A DNA stretch of 64,000 bases, from assembly GCA_902794125.1 (NCBI GenBank), contig CADBFX010000008.1:1-64000 (forward strand), written 5' to 3'. This document shows, piece by piece, positions 59,760 through 64,000 of the stretch (position 1 is its first letter; every line of letters starts with the position of its first letter). The position numbers and the translations under genes are program-made. The notes under the pieces were generated by a model, which was not told the DNA's origin, searched no databases, and saw only the letters and a program-made list of their open reading frames with translations. This DNA comes from an uncultured Elusimicrobium sp. (lineage in GTDB: Bacteria > Elusimicrobiota > Elusimicrobia > Elusimicrobiales > Elusimicrobiaceae).

Positions 59760-60650
59760 GTGGATACCGCGGAAATCCTAAAAAAAGTACGCCAAATTGA
59801 AATACAAACCGGGCGGCTCGTATCCGAGACGTTTTCCGGCGAGTATTTAAGTACATTCAAAGGCCAGGGGATTGAATTTGCCGAAGTGCGCGAATATATC
59901 CCCGGGGATGATGTGCGTTCCATTGATTGGAACGTCACCGCCCGCACCGGCGTACCTTATATTAAAAAATACAACGAAGAACGCGAACTAACCCTCATTA
60001 TCGCGTGCGACGTATCCGGCTCGCAACAATTTGGCTCCGGCGAGAAACTAAAACAGGAAGCCGCCGCAGAACTTACTGCTTTGTTTGCTTTGTGTGCATT
60101 AAAAAATAACGATAAAGTGGGGCTTTTATTATTTTCTGACCAGATAGAACTTTTTGTACCCCCCCGCAAAGGGCGCAAACATATTTTGCGCTTAATTCGC
60201 GAAGTAGTAGCCTTTGAACCCAAACACCGTGGAACGAATATCGGCCTTAGTTTAGAAACACTCAATAAAGTAATCAAACGGCAAGGCATTTTAATTTTAA
60301 TTTCTGATTTTTTGGCTCCTGTTTCTTCGTTTGCTACGCCGTTTAAATTAGCTGCCAAAAAATTTGATTTAATTCCGGTCATTGTGCAAGATAAGCTGGA
60401 AAAGAAACTTCCTCTTTTAAGTGCATGCTTGGAAATTACCGACCCGGAAACCGGCGAAACCGATTTAATTGGGTTGTCTTCCAAAGAATTAAATCACGCG
60501 CTGGATGATTTGAACAGTACACACAGCGTTCAATTGCGCAGTTTATTTAATCCTTATAAAATAGAACCCATTATCATTGATACGGCCCGCCCGACGGCAG
60601 ACCCGGTGGTGGCTTTCTTTAAACAGCGGGCTAAAAAAATACGACACTAA
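59760..60650 (+). CDS. DUF58 domain protein (VWA-like) of the Bat operon
   Basis: 296 residues, GTG start at 59760 with GGAGG 6 bases upstream. The hallmark GIEFAEVREYIPGDDVRSIDWNVTARTG is present near 37, followed by a VWA-like half with IIACDVSGSQQFG near 80 (MIDAS-type DxSxS) and LILISDFLA. It has no membrane segment. DUF58 proteins partner MoxR. Spaced 15 bases from moxR and 1 base from the next gene. Confidence 0.9.
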   Translation: MDTAEILKKVRQIEIQTGRLVSETFSGEYLSTFKGQGIEFAEVREYIPGDDVRSIDWNVTARTGVPYIKKYNEERELTLIIACDVSGSQQFGSGEKLKQEAAAELTALFALCALKNNDKVGLLLFSDQIELFVPPRKGRKHILRLIREVVAFEPKHRGTNIGLSLETLNKVIKRQGILILISDFLAPVSSFATPFKLAAKKFDLIPVIVQDKLEKKLPLLSACLEITDPETGETDLIGLSSKELNHALDDLNSTHSVQLRSLFNPYKIEPIIIDTARPTADPVVAFFKQRAKKIRH

Positions 60651-60651
60651 T

Positions 60652-61557
60652 ATGAAAAAAATAATTACTTTTTTCTTTTTATTTAGTACGGTTGCGCTAG
60701 GAGCCCAGGAACTTAAAGTTTCCTCCGGCCAAGCGCCCCAACAAGCCGTATTTGCCCAACCGTTTACGCTCACCTATACCGTTGAACACGAGCCAAACGC
60801 CGTCCCCCAATTGCAAGAAGAATCTCTATCATCGGATTTTGCTATTCAACACCAACAAACTACTACACCGACCCCGTCCACAACCGATTATCAACTAACG
60901 GTTTTTCCGTTTGCGTTAGGGAAATCCACTTTTACCGCCACTTTTACAGCTCAATCCGGCGAAAAAATGCTTTCGCAGGAAGCACAACCCGTTTACATTA
61001 CCGTAAAACCCGCTTCTACCTTTAGAGATAAAGACTTGCGGGAAATCCGCGCTCCGCAAGCCCCTTATTCTTGGTGGATATGGCTCTGGATTTTGCTGGC
61101 ACTGGCGGCACTTTTCTGCATTTGCTATGTATGGTACAAACGATTGCAAGAAAAACCGTTGCATGTCGTCCAACCCGAAGACCACCGGCCGGCCGATGAA
61201 ATTGCTCTTTCCAAAATAGACGCTTTACTCAATAGCGGTTTATGGGAACAAAAACAATATAAGATTTTTTACATTACCTTATCCGACATTTTGCGCGAGT
61301 ATTTATGGCGTCGGTTTCAACTTGATACATTTGCCGACACTTCCGCCGAATTGTTACGCCGGGCTAAATACAAACAACATTTACTACCCCTATTGTATCC
61401 GTTGAAAGATTTCCTTAATTCGTCCGACTTAGTTAAATTTGCTAATGTCACGCCGGAAGAGGCCGTTCGGAACAAAGACATCCAAATTTTACGGGAAATT
61501 ATTACCGAAACCTCTCCCAAAGAAATTGTCCCCACTCCACAGGAGGATACTAAATGA
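60652..61557 (+). CDS. BatD-like membrane protein
   Basis: 301 residues from ATG 60652, 1 base after the DUF58 stop; no Shine-Dalgarno, so expression probably depends on coupling. A signal peptide cleaves near ALGAQ. A beta-rich outer domain follows (about 20-135: FTLTYTVEHEPNAVPQL). A single membrane helix near 143-160 leads into a cytoplasmic helical part (about 180-290) with KIDALLNSGLWEQKQYKIFYITLSDILREYLWRRFQLD, a DUF4381-type pattern. It lies upstream of two VWA genes as in Bat operons. Confidence 0.8.
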   Translation: MKKIITFFFLFSTVALGAQELKVSSGQAPQQAVFAQPFTLTYTVEHEPNAVPQLQEESLSSDFAIQHQQTTTPTPSTTDYQLTVFPFALGKSTFTATFTAQSGEKMLSQEAQPVYITVKPASTFRDKDLREIRAPQAPYSWWIWLWILLALAALFCICYVWYKRLQEKPLHVVQPEDHRPADEIALSKIDALLNSGLWEQKQYKIFYITLSDILREYLWRRFQLDTFADTSAELLRRAKYKQHLLPLLYPLKDFLNSSDLVKFANVTPEEAVRNKDIQILREIITETSPKEIVPTPQEDTK

Positions 61558-62678
61558 TTACGTTATTTTTCTGCGGAGCATTACTTTTTCTGATATTACT
61601 ATTGGTCGCAACCGCACTACACCGCAAATCCAAATGGTTAGAAGCCGGGTTATGGACTGCCGGGATGCTAACGCTTGTCGGATTGGCCGGTATTTTATTT
61701 ATGCACCTAGCCGCCGACCGGGCTGAGTTTCTATACCCTTGGGCCTTGTTGGGGCTATTGATTCCTTTATTTATCTTACTGGGGCACACTGTTTTTAATC
61801 CCTTATCCCGCCGGATTTATTATCCACTTACGCATCTAAAAGTAGAACAAGATTCTTTGCGCGTATTATTTACGCATTGGTTACCGATTTGCCTTTATAC
61901 CTTGTCGCTATCTCTTATGGTTATTGCATTAGCCCGTCCGGTACGGTTGGACCGGACCATCCTCCCCCCCACCGAAGGGGTAGATATCATGATGGTGTTG
62001 GACGTATCGGCCTCCATGCAAAACCGTGATTTTTACCCCAACCGTTTCGTGGCCGCCCAGCAAACCGCCAACCGGTTTATTGCCAAACGCTTAAATGACC
62101 GCATTGGGCTGGTTGCTTTTGCGCGCGTAGCCATGTTGCAATCCCCTTTGACCTTAGACCACGATGCCTTGCAAGAATATATTTCTGCTCTTTATTTAGG
62201 AATTGTGGACCCCAATTTAACAGCTATTGGGGACGCTTTGGGCGTGGCCGCCAATCATTTAAAAGACAGCAAGGCCAAAAGCAAAGTGATTATTTTATTA
62301 ACAGACGGTGACTCTAACGCAGGCACCATTGAACCGCTCATGGCTGCCAAAGCTGCAGCGGCTTATAACATCCGTATTTACACGATTGGTACAGCCAGCA
62401 CACCGGGCGATACGCCCTATTCCAACCGGGAAGATGAAATTAACGAAGGACTTTTGATGGAAATTGCCCAAACTACCGGTGGCAAATTCTATCGTGCTAA
62501 AAATGAATCCGAATTGGAGCAAATTTATGACACCATTAATAAATTGGAAAAAACGGAATTTGCCCCCAGTTCTTCCATTAACCGGACCGATTTCTATGCG
62601 CCGCTACTGTTTGCCGCGCTGGGCTGTTTGTTACTGGCCGTTATTTTAGAAAAAGTATTTTTAATCAAGGTGCCTTAA
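61554..62678 (+). CDS. batA: VWA-domain protein BatA-like
   Basis: 374 residues. The membrane-embedded N-terminus has several helices (about 1-25, 35-52, 62-80, 115-131). A VWA domain (about 140-320) has MIDAS DxSxS as VLDVSASMQ near 147, Thr region LTDGDSNAG, and an intact metal loop. A C-terminal helix near 345-365 follows. It starts 4 bases inside the end of the BatD-like gene. Together with BatB it belongs to the aerotolerance/Bat complex; the precise role remains debated. Confidence 0.88.
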   Translation: MITLFFCGALLFLILLLVATALHRKSKWLEAGLWTAGMLTLVGLAGILFMHLAADRAEFLYPWALLGLLIPLFILLGHTVFNPLSRRIYYPLTHLKVEQDSLRVLFTHWLPICLYTLSLSLMVIALARPVRLDRTILPPTEGVDIMMVLDVSASMQNRDFYPNRFVAAQQTANRFIAKRLNDRIGLVAFARVAMLQSPLTLDHDALQEYISALYLGIVDPNLTAIGDALGVAANHLKDSKAKSKVIILLTDGDSNAGTIEPLMAAKAAAAYNIRIYTIGTASTPGDTPYSNREDEINEGLLMEIAQTTGGKFYRAKNESELEQIYDTINKLEKTEFAPSSSINRTDFYAPLLFAALGCLLLAVILEKVFLIKVP

Positions 62679-62679
62679 T

Positions 62680-63711
62680 ATGAAGTTATTTGCACATCCT
62701 TTCTTTTTACTTTGCTTTATCCCGGCCGCTCTCTATTTATTATTGGTGGTTTGGGGCGGAGCTCAATTAAAAAACCGTATTATTCATGCCTTGTTTACCA
62801 ATGAGGCCTATCATAAATTAACCGCTCACTTACGCCCGATTAGTCCCTGGCGAAACGGGCTACTTTTTGCGGCGGTATTTTTCCTGTTCGCTGCCCTGGC
62901 GCAGCCGCAATGGGGCACCGAAATTTTAACGGCACAAGGTTCGTTTGCTCAAACGATTATCGCGGTGGACGTTTCGGCCTCTATGCGTGCCCGCGATTTG
63001 CAACCCGACCGATTAGATAACGCCAAAACCATGCTGCGTATGCTAATTAAAAATTTAAAAGAAGAACGCATCGGGTTATTGGCCTTTACTTCCCAGGCTT
63101 ATGTACAATGCCCGATTACTACCGATGAAGAAGCATTATTGCATTTTGTATCCGTTTTGCAACCCGATATGCTTCCCGTGCCGGGCACTTCCATAGCGGC
63201 CCCGGTAGTATTAGCCGCACGGCTCCTATCCAAGTACCCGGGCAAAAAAGCTCTTATTTTACTTACGGACGGGGAAGACCACGCACCCGAAGAACTTAAA
63301 ACCGCCAAAACCGTAGCGTTGCAAAACGGAATTCGTATTATTGCTATCGGGATTGGCACCAAAGAAGGCACGCTTATCCCGTCTAAACTAGGGGCTAACG
63401 GCCAAGTGTTAGAATATAAAAAAGATAAAAAAGGCAATACCGTTGTTTCCAAATTAGATGAAAAAGCCCTGTTGGAACTGGCCCAGGCTACGGATGGAGT
63501 CTATATCCCTTACACCACGCCGGCCCGGGTGGCTCAACAAGTAGAAGAAGCCGTACGGGAATTAGATCGTTCCCTTTCTAACACCTCTCACCGGGCTACC
63601 TATAAAAACCGTTATCAATGGGCGTTATGCTTGGCGTTAATTTGTTTGGGAGCCTATTTAGGTTGGCCGCGCGGACGAAAACCGCAGGCCGCTTTAAAAA
63701 AGGTACAATAA
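62680..63711 (+). CDS. batB: VWA-domain protein BatB-like
   Basis: 343 residues. Two N-terminal helices (about 5-25, 57-73), then a VWA domain (about 85-290) with IIAVDVSASMRARD near 91 and ILLTDGEDHAPEE near 194, and a C-terminal helix near 312-328. It is a paralogue of the preceding protein, 1 base apart. The C-terminal tail is basic. The next start overlaps its stop (TAATG). Confidence 0.9.
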   Translation: MKLFAHPFFLLCFIPAALYLLLVVWGGAQLKNRIIHALFTNEAYHKLTAHLRPISPWRNGLLFAAVFFLFAALAQPQWGTEILTAQGSFAQTIIAVDVSASMRARDLQPDRLDNAKTMLRMLIKNLKEERIGLLAFTSQAYVQCPITTDEEALLHFVSVLQPDMLPVPGTSIAAPVVLAARLLSKYPGKKALILLTDGEDHAPEELKTAKTVALQNGIRIIAIGIGTKEGTLIPSKLGANGQVLEYKKDKKGNTVVSKLDEKALLELAQATDGVYIPYTTPARVAQQVEEAVRELDRSLSNTSHRATYKNRYQWALCLALICLGAYLGWPRGRKPQAALKKVQ

Positions 63712-64000
63712 TGAAGATGAACAAATGGTTACTGGTTGTAATTTGCTGTGGTATGGCTCCCGCTCTGTGGGCAGGAGTCAAGGCAGATTTACGCCAAAGT
63801 GCCAAACTGTATGAAGACGGAAAATACGGTCAAGCTTTGTCCAATTACAATAAAATCACCCGCCAAGACCCACAAAACGAAGAGGCTTATTTGGGCGCAG
63901 GGGCCTCGGCTTATTATTTAAAAGATTATCAAACAGCCGCCGCAGCTTTTAACCGCGCCTCCGGGCAAGAAGGAGCCCGCCAACAAGATGCACTTTTTAA
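63711..64000 (+). CDS. TPR protein, BatC-like (runs off the window)
   Basis: Partial: 96 residues visible and the right edge cuts it. Signal peptide with cleavage near LWAGV. TPR units: SAKLYEDGKYGQALSNYNKITRQDPQNEEAYLGAGASAYYLKDYQTAAAAFNRA, i.e. a repeat pair starting near residue 30. TPR protein as the third Bat component fits its place after batB. The start codon overlaps the batB stop. Confidence 0.82.
   Translation, partial: MKMNKWLLVVICCGMAPALWAGVKADLRQSAKLYEDGKYGQALSNYNKITRQDPQNEEAYLGAGASAYYLKDYQTAAAAFNRASGQEGARQQDALF

Overview
The window reads as chromosome of a fermentative, Gram-negative (diderm) anaerobe. I infer an Elusimicrobiota (Elusimicrobium-like) gut bacterium. The support is the type IV prepilin style (GFTLIELLVVVLIIGIL followed by a long Cys-containing globular part), pyruvate:ferredoxin oxidoreductase plus Rex-linked AdhE fermentation, OmpA-type lipoproteins, a three-part RND efflux system and a Bat operon. 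The phylum is an inference from protein style; no rRNA gene is present.

Layout. 0.4-2.1 kb: GT9-like glycosyltransferase and a prepilin, both minus. 2.3-6.1 kb: PFOR, followed by two extra copies of its own 3' end plus terminator. 6.1-12.7 kb: HExxxH membrane protein, ankyrin protein and a 1673-residue PAS/GAF protein without an output domain. 12.8-17.3 kb: secreted Cys-rich protein, then a DUF1189-queD-queE-folE-folP-PTPS-folK operon for queuosine and folate precursors. 17.3-21.2 kb: two OmpA-family lipoproteins, a SirB1-like protein, NfeD and an SPFH protein. 21.2-27.6 kb: tRNA-Asn with a duplicated 3' end, a broken CbpA/DnaJ gene, OsmC, a small lipoprotein, KtrB, RimO, a broken prepilin and a lipoprotein. 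27.6-35.1 kb: WecA-like transferase, a UGM-like flavoprotein, a NadD-YqeK fusion, a LytR_C protein, RsfS with a lysine-rich tail, ArgS and a PAP2 protein. 35.2-41.1 kb: alpha-2-macroglobulin-like giant. 41.3-47.1 kb: N-acetylglucosamine operon (EIIA-HPr-EI fusion, nagE, nagB, nagA). 47.1-50.5 kb: divergent rex / adhE. 50.6-51.2 kb: MerR-type regulator and two tRNA-Pro genes. 51.4-57.2 kb: RND efflux operon, minus. 57.2-64 kb: C_GCAxxG_C_C protein, a membrane protein and the moxR-DUF58-bat operon, which runs off the right edge.

How it fits together: GlcNAc is taken up and phosphorylated by the PTS and converted to fructose-6-phosphate by NagA/NagB. Pyruvate is oxidised by PFOR, and acetyl-CoA can be reduced to ethanol by AdhE under a predicted Rex operator of unusual sequence.

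Most notable non-coding signals: (1) ten genes have a -10 box 5-10 bases before the ATG and no Shine-Dalgarno, nine with the extended TGn element, which suggests leaderless mRNAs; (2) three loci carry duplicated gene 3' ends (PFOR, tRNA-Asn, tRNA-Pro), and the two tRNA loci share a palindrome; (3) matching 18-bp dyads sit directly downstream of both the rex and adhE -10 boxes; (4) a perfect dyad fills the spacer of the efflux promoter; (5) four genes (cbpA-like, prepilin, adhE, RND pump) each carry a short internal out-of-frame deletion. These may be real lesions or assembly faults.
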